Assembly (NCBI GenBank): GCA_902779305.1
Contig: CACZBD010000014.1
Span: forward strand, 31,601-95,600
From: an uncultured Lachnospiraceae bacterium
GTDB taxonomy: Bacteria; Bacillota; Clostridia; Lachnospirales; Lachnospiraceae
Reading direction: 5' to 3'
DNA length: 64,000 bases
Part shown: piece by piece, positions 55,912 through 64,000 of the stretch
Layout of the letters: each line of letters begins with the position of its first letter
Numbering within the stretch: the stretch's first letter is position 1
Program-made: the position numbers and the translations under genes
Notes under the pieces: generated by a model
What the model saw: only the letters and a program-made list of their open reading frames with translations
Told to the model about the DNA's origin: nothing
Database searches by the model: none

Positions 55912-57072
55912 TCAGCGCATTCCGATCAGCCTGGTAAAAAACCTGCCGATATGGAAAACGGGGTTGTCAAATTTGCGTTTCACTTTTTTGAGTTCCTGCC
56001 GGATCGGAATGTGCTGCGGGCAGTGCTTTTCACAGGCGCCGCATTCTTTGCATAAGGAAGCATAGGCAGGCTTTTTCTTCAGCGCCGTGCACATAAAGTA
56101 TTCCCGGAATGCGTTGGCATAGCCGTCGATGGCGGATGCATTGAGACAGCGGAAACACCCCGGAATATCAATGCCTGCCGGACAGGGCATACAGTAACTG
56201 CAGCCCGTGCAGGGAACTTTGATGCTCTTCTCGATGATCTGCTTGGCTCTTTCGAGCGCAGATCTGTCATCGCCGGTCAAAGAACCTGCATCCGCTTCCG
56301 ATGCGATGCGGATGTTCTCGGAAAGCATTTCCATGGAATTCATACCGGAAAGCACCGTTGTTACGGCTTGCTGGTCGAACAGCCAGCGGAACGACCATTC
56401 CGCATCGGACCATCCGGGCTGTGCTTCTTTTAAGATCTTTGAGGCATCGGGCGGAAGGTTTGCTAGCTTCCCGCCGCGCAGCGGCTCCATGATGATCACG
56501 GGAATGTCAAGTTTGGCCGCTTCGTTCAGGCCGTTTCGTCCGGCCTGCGCATTTTCATCCATGTAATTGTACTGGATCTGACAGAAATCCCAGTCATATG
56601 CATGCAAAAGCTCGATAAAGGCGACGGAAGATCCGTGGTAGGAAAACCCCACGTTCCTGATCTGCCCGCTTTCCTTTTTCTCTTCGACCCAGTCAAGAAC
56701 GCCGCGTTCAAGCAAAACATTCCAGGTAGTCGTATCCGGCAGCATGTGCATCAGGAAATTGTCGACATAGTCCGTCTTCAGCCGTTTCAGCTGTTCCTGA
56801 AACCGCTTTTCCATCTCTGCCGGATCCTTCATCATGTAATGCGGCAGCTTCGTGGCGATCTTCACTTCGGAACGGATACCGAGCTTTTGCAGGACTGTGC
56901 CGAGCGCTTCCTCGCTTCCCGGATAGATATAGGCGGTGTCAAAATAGTTGACCCCCATTTTATGGGCATATGCGATCTCTTTTTCGACTTCTTCCATATT
57001 GAAGCCGTTTCCCTTTCTGGGAAAACGCATACAGCCGAAGCCGAGAAGGGATTGCCCGTGTCTGTAGATCAT
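55912..57072 (-). CDS. Aldo/keto reductase with two Fe-S clusters
   Basis: 386 residues. An aldo/keto reductase barrel with catalytic Asp/Tyr in NYFDTAYIYPGSE, Lys in KIATKLP and His in FLMHML, followed by a C-terminal ferredoxin-type region: CTGCSYCMPCP (plus a later Cys) and CKECGACEKHCP. This fused type is common in Clostridia and of unknown substrate. It begins 2 bases after the nucleoside permease gene and ends the transporter operon, suggesting a role in metabolism of the imported compound. Confidence 0.88.
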   Translation of the reverse strand: MIYRHGQSLLGFGCMRFPRKGNGFNMEEVEKEIAYAHKMGVNYFDTAYIYPGSEEALGTVLQKLGIRSEVKIATKLPHYMMKDPAEMEKRFQEQLKRLKTDYVDNFLMHMLPDTTTWNVLLERGVLDWVEEKKESGQIRNVGFSYHGSSVAFIELLHAYDWDFCQIQYNYMDENAQAGRNGLNEAAKLDIPVIIMEPLRGGKLANLPPDASKILKEAQPGWSDAEWSFRWLFDQQAVTTVLSGMNSMEMLSENIRIASEADAGSLTGDDRSALERAKQIIEKSIKVPCTGCSYCMPCPAGIDIPGCFRCLNASAIDGYANAFREYFMCTALKKKPAYASLCKECGACEKHCPQHIPIRQELKKVKRKFDNPVFHIGRFFTRLIGMR

Positions 57073-57074
57073 GA

Positions 57075-58013
57075 TTATCTGGCTCCTTTGTCATAAGGGA
57101 TGCCTTCTGCTTTCGGCGCGCGGGAATTGGCCGATGTCAGCGCCAGGACCAGCAGAGAGATCATGTAAGGCAGCATATTGTAGATCGTGCTCGGGATATT
57201 CAGCATGGATAAGAAACCGATTCCCGAATATACATTGGACAGCGCGCGGAACAGACCGAACAAAAGGGCTGCCAGCGCGATCCTGGTGGGTTTCCACTGC
57301 CCGAAGATCATAACGGCGAGTGCTAAGAAACCGAATCCGACGACGCCGTTTTCAAATTTCCATTCGGATACACCTGCGGTGATGTAGACGATGCCGCCGA
57401 GACCGCCAAGGAAACCTGAGATCATGACACCGGCATAGCGCATCTTGTAGACATTGATCCCGACCGAATCGGCGGCCTGCGGGTGTTCGCCGCATGCCAT
57501 CAGCCGGAGACCGAATCTGGTCTTGTAGAGCAGGATATAGGATATTACAAGCAGGATCAGAGTTACGAGCATGAACCAGTTAAACTCAAACGTTCCGAAC
57601 GAAACGATAAAGGAACGCTTGGATTCGATGTACTGTACCACCGAGGAAACATCATCCGGATTGGCTGCCGTGTTGATGGCTTTGATGATGACCGTGGCGG
57701 CAGCGGTCCCGAGCATGTTCAGGGCAGTGCCGACGATCGTCTGGTCGGCTTTGAAATTGATGCAGGCCACGGCCAGCAACAGGGAATAAACAAGGCCCGT
57801 CAGCGCGGAAGCCAGAATGGTTGCAAGGATCACAACAAAAGCGGGCGAACCGGTCAGATATTTCATGGCGAGCGCGCCGCCCATGGCGCCCATGACCATG
57901 ATGCCTTCCAGTCCCAGATTGATCACACCGGAGTGCTCGGAAAAACACCCGCCGAGCGCGACCAGGATCAGAACGGAAGCATAGATCAATGTGTATTGTA
58001 CCAGCAGAGTCAT
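57075..58013 (-). CDS. Nucleoside ABC transporter permease (YufQ/NupQ type)
   Basis: 312 residues, 8-10 membrane helices, the BPD_transp_2 family; GCFSEHSGVINLGLEGIMVMGA is the family opening. It pairs with the second permease encoded upstream (4-base overlap) to import nucleosides delivered by the BMP lipoprotein. Confidence 0.9.
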   Translation of the reverse strand: MTLLVQYTLIYASVLILVALGGCFSEHSGVINLGLEGIMVMGAMGGALAMKYLTGSPAFVVILATILASALTGLVYSLLLAVACINFKADQTIVGTALNMLGTAAATVIIKAINTAANPDDVSSVVQYIESKRSFIVSFGTFEFNWFMLVTLILLVISYILLYKTRFGLRLMACGEHPQAADSVGINVYKMRYAGVMISGFLGGLGGIVYITAGVSEWKFENGVVGFGFLALAVMIFGQWKPTRIALAALLFGLFRALSNVYSGIGFLSMLNIPSTIYNMLPYMISLLVLALTSANSRAPKAEGIPYDKGAR

Positions 58014-59119
58014 GATTTGCCTCCCTTCTTTTCATCATGCGCATTCAGGCGCTTGTTGATAAACAGTTTCATGAACAGAACAAAGCCGCACAGATAGATG
58101 ATGATCGAAGAGATCAGATCGGAGATCTGTGAGCAGTACATGGTTTTGTCAACATAGGCGCCGCCTTCCGTGATGTGCTGGATGAACAGGGAAGAGAAGA
58201 TCGCTCCCACCGGATGCAGGCCTCCAAGGAATGCCGCGGCGATGCCGTTGAAGCCCATGCCCGGGACGGAAGACTGTGTACACTGCCACTGTTCATAGCC
58301 GGTCAGGTAGAACATGGCTGCGCCGAGTCCCGCAAGGGCGCCTGAAATGATCAGTGTCAGGATCGTGTTGCTTTTCTCTTTCATACCGCAGTATTTAGCA
58401 GCATTTTTGTTATACCCTGTCGCCTTGAGCTCATATCCGAATTTGGTCTTTTCCAAAATGAACCAGACCAGAACGGATAAGAGAATGGCTAAAGGGATCG
58501 CGATCGTCACATACTGGTTGTTGTTGAAAACCTTATTGAGCCCGATGTTCGGAAGCAGGGCCGAATGGTTGACATTGACGATGTTCTTCGTATAGGGAGA
58601 AGTGGTTTCCTTGACTTTTGTGAGGACCATGTTCGTGGTGTATAAGGACAGCCAGTTGAGCATGATGCCGGAAATGACTTCGTTCACGTTGCAGTAGGAT
58701 TTCAAAAATCCGGAGATCGCGCCGAGCAGAGCGGCCGATACACAGGCGAGCAGTGCGCAGACATACCAGGGCAGCTGCCAGCCGAGCGCGGCATAGAGCG
58801 CAAGTCCTGCGCCCATCGCGTACTGGCCGGCCACACCGATGTTGAACAGGCCGACCTTATAAGCAAACAGGATCGAAAGAGAACACATCAGAAGCGGCGC
58901 CGTCTTTACGATCGTATTGCCGAAATACTTGAGCGCAACCGCTGCCGAAGGATAGCGGAAGAAGTTGCGGATGATGTCGACCATGGCGGATGCGGCACCT
59001 CTCGCGTCGATAAAGAGCAGAACGATGAACCCTGCAAAAAGTCCCAGAACGATACAGATCAGTGACGAAAGCAGGGTCTGGACGGCAGGTTTTCTTAAGA
59101 AGGATTCTTTCTTATTCAT
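58010..59119 (-). CDS. Nucleoside ABC transporter permease (YufP/NupP type)
   Basis: 369 residues, BPD_transp_2 family with about ten membrane helices; FAYKVGLFNIGVAGQYAMGAG and GFNGIAAAFLGGLHPVGA are characteristic. Overlaps the ATPase gene before it and the other permease gene after it by 4 bases each, so the three are translated together. Confidence 0.9.
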   Translation of the reverse strand: MNKKESFLRKPAVQTLLSSLICIVLGLFAGFIVLLFIDARGAASAMVDIIRNFFRYPSAAVALKYFGNTIVKTAPLLMCSLSILFAYKVGLFNIGVAGQYAMGAGLALYAALGWQLPWYVCALLACVSAALLGAISGFLKSYCNVNEVISGIMLNWLSLYTTNMVLTKVKETTSPYTKNIVNVNHSALLPNIGLNKVFNNNQYVTIAIPLAILLSVLVWFILEKTKFGYELKATGYNKNAAKYCGMKEKSNTILTLIISGALAGLGAAMFYLTGYEQWQCTQSSVPGMGFNGIAAAFLGGLHPVGAIFSSLFIQHITEGGAYVDKTMYCSQISDLISSIIIYLCGFVLFMKLFINKRLNAHDEKKGGKS

Positions 59120-60663
59120 ACGGCTGCCTCCTTCCTGAAATCATTTTTGGCGCCGGACATGTAAAGTCCGAGTTCTTCAGCGTTGGTTTTCTTCGGATCC
59201 AGTTCCCCGACGATCTCGCCTTCGTACATGACGAGGATCCGGTCGGGAACCGTCATGACTTCTTCAAGTTCCAGGGAAACCAGAAGTACGGCATGTCCCG
59301 CATCGCGCTGCGCCACCAGCTGCTTGTGGATGTATTCGATCGCGCCGACATCGAGGCCTCTTGTGGGTTGTACGGCGATCAGAAGATCCGGGGCCTTGTC
59401 CAGTTCTCTTGCGATGATCGCTTTCTGCTGGTTGCCGCCCGACATGCTGCGGGCTTTCGTGATGGCACCCTGCCCGCTCCTGACATCGTACTGATCGATC
59501 AGTTTCTCCGCATAGGAACGGATATTGGCGCGCTTCAGGGTTCCGGCTTTGGAAGTGAATTCCGGTTCAAAATAGCGCTGCAGGATCATGTTATCCTCCA
59601 GTGAATAATCCAGGACGAGACCATGTTTGTGCCTGTCCTCCGGAATATGGCTCATGCCGTTTACGCTGCGCTCCCGGATCGATGCATGCGTGATGTCTTT
59701 GCCTTTCATGATCACGGTGCCGGCTTTGACGGGCTCGAGCCCTGTCAGGCCGTAGACCAGTTCCGTCTGTCCGTTTCCGTCGATCCCTGCGATGCAGACG
59801 ATCTCGCCGGAGCGGACATTGAAAGACACATCCTTTACGGCGTTATTCTTATGCAGTTTGCTGGCAACGGTCAGACCCTTGACGTCAAGGATCACGTCAC
59901 CGGGCGTCCTGTCTTCTTTTTTGACCGCAAATTCCACATCACGCCCGACCATCATGCGGGACAGTTCCGGCATGGTGGTGTCGGCCACATTGACCGTTCC
60001 GATATATTTGCCTTTTCTGAGTACCGTGCATCTGTCGGCAACGGCCATGATCTCGTTCAGCTTATGGGAAATGAAGAGAATGGATTTGCCTTCCGCGGAC
60101 AGATTCCGCATGATCTGCATGAGTTCTTCGATCTCTTGCGGTGTCAGCACCGCGGTCGGTTCGTCAAAGATCAGGATCTCGTTATCGCGGTAGAGCATCT
60201 TCAGGATCTCGGTACGTTGCTGCATCCCGACGGTGATGTCTTCGATCAGCGCATCCGGATCTACCTTCAGACCGTATTTTTCGGAAAGCGCGAGGATCTT
60301 TTCCTTTGCTTCCTTTTTCTGCAGAAAACCGTTCTTTACCGGCTCCACACCCAGAATGATGTTGTCGAGTACCGAGAAACATTCCACCAGCTTAAAATGC
60401 TGGTGCACCATGCCGATCCCCAGATCGTTGGCGTCATTGGGATTCTGGATCTTCACCTGGCGGCCATCTTTTTTGATGATACCTTTCTCCGGCTGATAGA
60501 GCCCGAACAACACGGACATCAGTGTAGATTTTCCTGCACCGTTCTCCCCCAGAAGTGCGTGGATCTCACCTTTCTTCAGTTGGAGGGTAATGTCATCATT
60601 TGCAATGATGCCGGGGAAAATCTTGGTAATGCCTAGCATTTCGATCGCATATTGATTTTCCAA
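59116..60663 (-). CDS. Nucleoside ABC transporter ATPase (YufO/NupO type), tandem domains
   Basis: 515 residues from TTG at 60663, which follows GGAGGT at 7 bases; the ATG at 60678 has no site. Two ABC domains: the first has Walker A LLGENGAGKST and Walker B LIFDEPTAVL; the second has a degenerate Walker A (GIDGNGQTE), the signature MSGGNQQKAIIAREL and VQPTRGLD, as in sugar/nucleoside importers of the RbsA type. It powers the two permeases encoded downstream. The BMP binding protein is encoded divergently. Confidence 0.9.
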   Translation of the reverse strand: MENQYAIEMLGITKIFPGIIANDDITLQLKKGEIHALLGENGAGKSTLMSVLFGLYQPEKGIIKKDGRQVKIQNPNDANDLGIGMVHQHFKLVECFSVLDNIILGVEPVKNGFLQKKEAKEKILALSEKYGLKVDPDALIEDITVGMQQRTEILKMLYRDNEILIFDEPTAVLTPQEIEELMQIMRNLSAEGKSILFISHKLNEIMAVADRCTVLRKGKYIGTVNVADTTMPELSRMMVGRDVEFAVKKEDRTPGDVILDVKGLTVASKLHKNNAVKDVSFNVRSGEIVCIAGIDGNGQTELVYGLTGLEPVKAGTVIMKGKDITHASIRERSVNGMSHIPEDRHKHGLVLDYSLEDNMILQRYFEPEFTSKAGTLKRANIRSYAEKLIDQYDVRSGQGAITKARSMSGGNQQKAIIARELDKAPDLLIAVQPTRGLDVGAIEYIHKQLVAQRDAGHAVLLVSLELEEVMTVPDRILVMYEGEIVGELDPKKTNAEELGLYMSGAKNDFRKEAAV

Positions 60664-60697
60664 AAGCCTTACCTCCATATAGATTCATGTGATAAAC

Positions 60698-60830
60698 GAA
60701 TTGCTCCCGCAATTCTACAGTCATTCGGAAATCGCTCGTTCGCTTCGCAAACGGCTGATTCCTCATGCCTGTTAAGTCTCAATGTCAGGATCCTGTTTTA
60801 TGCGGGCATAACACGGATCCCTGACATTTC
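60698..60830. repeat. Run of palindromic sequences between the BMP gene and its transporter genes
   Basis: Three hairpins in the ATPase operon leader: GAATTGC-TCCC-GCAATTC (60698-60715); an imperfect palindrome around CGCTTCGC (about 60728-60768); and a 48-base palindrome AATGTCAGGATCC ... GGATCC-C-TGACATT (60781-60828). None has a T run on either strand. They could be a REP-like repeat, an mRNA stabiliser or a regulatory leader; other copies would have to be sought in the genome. The rest of the 327-base gap 60664-60990 holds the two divergent promoters. Confidence 0.6.
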
Positions 60831-60844
60831 GACTCTTATCACAT

Positions 60845-60873
60845 ATTGTACTATATCTAGTTGGATTTATCAA
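60845..60873 (-). promoter_or_regulatory. Promoter of the ABC ATPase-permease operon
   Basis: On the minus strand TTGATA (60873-60868), 17 bases, TACAAT (60850-60845). It would give a leader of about 175 bases that includes the palindromes. Confidence 0.55.
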
Positions 60874-60914
60874 TTGAAGATACAAAACTTTGTGGATGGA
60901 ATGGGACAAAGCGT

Positions 60915-60943
60915 TTGCCTTTTTGGGTGTGCTGTGTTAAAAT
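60915..60943 (+). promoter_or_regulatory. Promoter of the BMP lipoprotein gene
   Basis: TTGCCT (60915-60920), 17 bases, TAAAAT (60938-60943), 48 bases before the ATG with a strong AGGAGGG site. Confidence 0.6.
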
Positions 60944-60990
60944 ATGCAGGACGTGATTTTTAATAAATTTTCTTTCAGGAGGGAAAATCT

Positions 60991-62169
60991 ATGAAAAAGG
61001 TATTTGCGATTCTCCTTGCGGTTGCCATGGTTGCAGCTTGTCTGACAGGTTGCGGCGGCAAGGGCGCTGCTGGAGCAGGCGGTTACAAGATCGCCATGAT
61101 CACGGACTACGGCGACATTACCGACCAGTCCTTTAACCAGACAACTTACGAAGCCTGCAAAGCTTTCGCGGAAGCTAACGGTATTGATTTTACCTATTAT
61201 AAACCCGCGGGCGATTCCACGGCTGACCGTGTTGCCATGGTCGATACGGCCGTAGCGGAAGGCTTCAATGTTCTCGTAATGCCGGGTTATGCTTTCGGCG
61301 GCACGCTCGTGGAAGCGGCTCCGAACTATCCGGATGTAAAGTTCATCGCGCTTGACGTTGCAGAAGGCGATCTTCTTGAAGCGGCTGTCGGCAAAGCAGG
61401 TGAACAGTATGACTACAATCCCGCGAACTGGGATCTTTCCAAGTACTTTGACATGAGCAACTGCTACTGCGCGGTATACCAGGAAGAACTTTCCGGATAC
61501 CTTGCAGGTTATGCTGCTGTAAAGCTTGGCTACACACAGCTCGGCTTCTTAGGCGGTATGGCAGTTCCGGCTGTTGTACGTTACGGCTACGGCTTCGTAC
61601 AGGGCTGCGATGCAGCAGCAGCTGAACTTGGCACGACCGTTGACGTGAAGTACGCATACGGCAACCAGTTCTTCGGCGATGCGGACATCACGGCTGCCAT
61701 GGATACCTGGTATCAGGGCGGCACGGAAGTTGTTTTCGCGGCAGGCGGCAGCATCTATACCTCCGCTTGCGAAGCAGCTGTTAAGACCGGCGGCAAAGTC
61801 ATCGGCGTTGACGTTGACCAGGCTCCGATCATTGACGGCGCTTACGGCGCAGGTCTGACCGTTACTTCCGCCATGAAGGGTCTGTATCCGACCTGCTACA
61901 ACGCTCTGACAGACATCTGCCTGAAAGACGGCTGGGCAAACTACGGCGGCAAGATCGCAACTCTCGGTATCGTAAACGGTGACGATCCGAGTGCCAACTA
62001 TGTACAGCTTCCGGATTCCACACAGTTCGAAGACGGCAAGTTCACCAAGGATGATTACAAGGCTCTTGTAAAGGGTATGGCAGACGGTTCCGTTAAGGTT
62101 TCCAACGATATCTCCGCTGACCCCGTCACCCCGAACGCAAACGTGGATTACCAGGGCAACATCAAATAA
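60991..62169 (+). CDS. BMP-family nucleoside-binding lipoprotein
   Basis: 392 residues. Lipoprotein signal with Cys21 (CLTGCGG) and a BMP/PnrA/Med-type periplasmic-binding fold (YKIAMITDYGDITDQSFNQTTYEACKAF; FLGGMAVPAVVRYGYGFVQG; VVFAAGGSIYTSACEAA; KVIGVDVDQAP). BMP proteins bind purine nucleosides and hand them to the YufOPQ-type ABC transporter, encoded here in the opposite direction. The gene has a strong ribosome binding site and a uniform, favourable codon use, so is probably highly expressed. Confidence 0.92.
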   Translation: MKKVFAILLAVAMVAACLTGCGGKGAAGAGGYKIAMITDYGDITDQSFNQTTYEACKAFAEANGIDFTYYKPAGDSTADRVAMVDTAVAEGFNVLVMPGYAFGGTLVEAAPNYPDVKFIALDVAEGDLLEAAVGKAGEQYDYNPANWDLSKYFDMSNCYCAVYQEELSGYLAGYAAVKLGYTQLGFLGGMAVPAVVRYGYGFVQGCDAAAAELGTTVDVKYAYGNQFFGDADITAAMDTWYQGGTEVVFAAGGSIYTSACEAAVKTGGKVIGVDVDQAPIIDGAYGAGLTVTSAMKGLYPTCYNALTDICLKDGWANYGGKIATLGIVNGDDPSANYVQLPDSTQFEDGKFTKDDYKALVKGMADGSVKVSNDISADPVTPNANVDYQGNIK

Positions 62170-62203
62170 TCATACCGTTTCAACAAAGAGAAACACTCTT
62201 AAG

Positions 62204-62234
62204 AGGATCCGTACATTTGTGCGGATCCTTTTTT
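62204..62234 (+). terminator. Terminator of the BMP gene and intron insertion site
   Basis: AGGATCCG (62204-62211) pairs with CGGATCCT (62222-62229), followed by TTTTTT. The intron starts one or two bases after the T run. Class C group II introns are known to insert after terminator hairpins. Confidence 0.85.
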
Positions 62235-62667
62235 GGTTTGCGCGCCATGGGCGCGCTCTAACGGGTGGAAGTCCCGAGTACGCGTAGGCAACGACGAAGT
62301 ACATAGCTGAACAGCAAGGGTGTCCGACGAACAGGAACCACATATAAGGCTGGGAAATACGGATAAGTCGGCCAAAAGCGATGAAGTCCAAAAGTTGCCG
62401 GAAGTACCAGTAAATGTGGCAGGTAGATGAGGGAAAAGAGCGTGCACCTTAAGCGTGGAGGTCTCGCAGGCGGTTCCATTAGCCGTAGTAACAACGAACT
62501 GTGAGAAGTCAGCAGAGCCCATAGTAGTGAAGAAGTCCCTGTAATGGGGATGGAGCAAAGGGGTGAACAATCAATCAGTTGAAGTACGTTCCACTTCGTA
62601 GCCGGAGCAACGTCTGTCGATGACTTCAAAGACGGCAAAGGCAAAAGGGGCAGAGAGGAAACAACGC

Positions 62668-63911
62668 ATGGACACAAGTAGTCTCATGGAGCAGATATTA
62701 AGCAAAGATAATCTCAATGCAGCATATCTGCAAGTCGTAAGGAACAAAGGTGCAGCAGGAGTAGACGGTATGACCGTTGAAGAGCTTGGCGCATACCTTT
62801 CGGAAAACGGCGAAAGCATCAAGGAACAGTTGCGGACAAGGAAGTATAAACCGCAACCTGTTCGCAGGGTGGAGATACCCAAACCAGACGGTGGTGTAAG
62901 AAACCTTGGAGTACCAACAGTAGTAGACCGCTTTGTGCAACAGGCGGTGGCACAGGTGCTCAGTCCTATCTTTGAGGAGCAGTTTCATGACCACAGCTAC
63001 GGGTTCAGACCCAACCGATGTGCACAGCAGGCAGTCCTTAAGGCATTAGAAATGATGAATGACGGGCATGACTGGATAGTGGATATCGACCTAGCTAAGT
63101 TCTTTGACACAGTTGACCATGACAAACTGATGACTATCTTCGGACGGACAGTCAAGGACGGAGACGTCATATCGGTAGTGAGAAAGTTTCTCGTCAGCGG
63201 GGTAATGATCGACGATGAGTATGAAGATACGATAGTCGGCACACCGCAGGGAGGAAATATGACAAGGAGCTGGAAGCAAGAGGGCTGGACTTCGTCCGGT
63301 ATGCAGACGACCTCATCATCATGGTTGGAAGCAAGCAGGCGGCTGACAGAGTAATGAAGAGTGTAACCAGATTCATTGAAGAAAGGCTCGGATTAAAAGT
63401 GAACGCCGAAAAGAGCAAGGTTGATAAGCCGAAAGGAATCAAGTATCTCGGATTTGGATTTTACTTTGACTCATTTGCCAAAGGTTACAAAGCCAGACCA
63501 CATCCCAAAGCAGTAGCGAAGTTTAAGGCACAGATGAAGAAACTGACATGCAGAAGTTGGGGAGTGAGCAATTCCTACAAGGTGCAGAAACTCAACCAGC
63601 TTATCCGAGGGTGGATTAACTATTTCAAAATCGGAAGCATGAAAGGGTTGTGCATGAGATTGGATGGGAACATCAGATACCGCTTGCGAATGTGCATTTG
63701 GAAGCATTGGAAAACACCCAAGAATAGGGCGAGAAATCTCATAAAACTGGGAGTGCCAGCGTGGGCAGCGAGACGGACATCTTATGCAAAAGGATTTGCA
63801 AGAGTCTGTAGAGCATCTGATGTATGCCAAGCCATAAGTAACAAAAGACTAGCGGACTTTGGGCTGATCTCCATGTTGGACTACTACACCGAAAGGTGTG
63901 TTACTTGTTAA
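62668..63911 (+). pseudogene. Group II intron reverse transcriptase/maturase, frameshifted by internal deletion
   Basis: From ATG at 62668 (AGAGAGGAAA site) the frame gives a normal intron RT N-terminus (GAAGVDGMTVEEL, PKPDGGVRNLGVPTVVDRFVQQA, YGFRPNRCAQQAV, DIDLAKFFDTVDHD) up to GTPQGGN at ~63258. There the frame ends in nonsense. The continuing sequence is found in another frame from 63261: DKELEARGLDFVRYADD (the catalytic YADD), then the thumb and maturase parts to 63911. The usual segment LSPLLSNIMLNEL after TPQGGN is missing, which fits a deletion of about 37 bases. The protein would be inactive. Confidence 0.85.
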
Positions 63912-63918
63912 GTTGATT

Positions 63919-63999
63919 GAACCGCCGTGTACCGAACGGTACGCACGGTGGTGTGAGAGGACGGAATTTCTCATTCATGAGAAATTCCTCCTACTCGAT
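63919..63999 (+). ncRNA. Intron domains V and VI
   Basis: Domain V: ACCGCCGTG (63921-63929) pairs with CACGGTGGT (63944-63952), a 2-base CG bulge, and a TACC/GGTA tip with a 4-base loop (63934-63937); this is the catalytic core shape of group II introns. Domain VI: GGAATTTCTCA (63963-63973) pairs with TGAGAAATTCC (63978-63988). The intron end is expected near CTACTCGAT. Confidence 0.85.
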
Positions 64000-64000
64000 T

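Larger units (their letters stand above)
62236..63999 (+). mobile_element. Group II intron (probably class C), reverse transcriptase broken
   Basis: The 5' part (62236 to ~62660) is RNA: a GCGCGCC/GGCGCGC stem (62240-62256) then the block CTAACGGGTGGAAGTCCCG, as in class C-type introns of Clostridia. The reverse transcriptase frame follows. Domain V and VI lie at 63919-63999, so all main parts are present from one end to the other. The exact ends are uncertain by a few bases, and the downstream exon is outside the window. Since the reverse transcriptase is broken, this copy can move only with help from another intact one. Confidence 0.8.

Noticed and set aside
59623..60636. 337-codon plus-strand ORF over the nucleoside ABC ATPase
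   Set aside because: Antisense to conserved Walker motifs; no ribosome binding site or recognisable domain.
62235..62660. Protein-coding ORFs in the intron 5' part
   Set aside because: Several minus-strand frames are open there, but the sequence is structured intron RNA with no ribosome binding sites for them.

Overview
The window looks like chromosome from an anaerobic, Gram-positive Clostridia, most likely a member of the Lachnospiraceae. This is inferred from strong AGGAGG-type ribosome binding sites, a class B sortase with its substrate, a BMP-type nucleoside transporter, DUF1836 and DegV proteins, YesM/YesN-type two-component systems, a sigma28-like promoter, Fe-S oxidoreductases of the YgfK type and no sign of an outer membrane. 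No rRNA, tRNA, CRISPR array or prophage was seen. The 3' end of the window is a group II intron.

Layout. 1-8.6 kb: end of a class III aminotransferase, a polysaccharide polymerase/ligase-like membrane protein, a DUF1836 regulator divergent from a DegV protein, a hemolysin III-type protein, a c-di-GMP phosphodiesterase with degenerate GGDEF domain, a YdcF-like protein, a YgjP-like metalloprotease and an EamA exporter. 8.8-13.8 kb: a hybrid histidine kinase with a phosphatase, then a sigma28-type promoter in front of two linked genes of unknown function. 13.9-18.8 kb: a 1625-residue secreted protein with 12 InlB-type repeats and about 7 beta domains. 18.8-18.9 kb: a near-consensus promoter with an operator-like palindrome that leads into a terminator about 100 nt later with no gene between, a possible small RNA. 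19-20 kb: a J-domain-like coiled-coil protein.

20.1-31.2 kb is one coherent sugar locus: a GH94 phosphorylase that closely resembles N,N'-diacetylchitobiose phosphorylase, a phosphohexomutase, a YesM/YesN two-component pair, an ABC sugar importer without its ATPase, and NagA. Together they would import chitobiose, split it with phosphate to GlcNAc-1-P and GlcNAc, isomerise to GlcNAc-6-P and deacetylate it.

31.2-62.2 kb carries purine-related genes in several separate operons: xpt-guaD-rarA; a PLP lyase divergent from ygeY-ygeW-arcC; antiporter-RCK-ssnA-ygfK; and a BMP lipoprotein divergent from its ABC ATPase, two permeases and an Fe-S aldo/keto reductase. This fits uptake of purine nucleosides and anaerobic purine breakdown with ATP made at carbamate kinase. 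Interleaved are a sortase B with its PKTG-tailed substrate (35.1-38.4 kb), two SGNH/SASA-type hydrolases, threonine synthase with a YheO-type regulator, and a CAP lipoprotein.

62.2-64.0 kb: a group II intron, apparently class C, inserted just past the terminator of the BMP gene. Its reverse transcriptase gene is broken by a small deletion just after the TPQGG motif.
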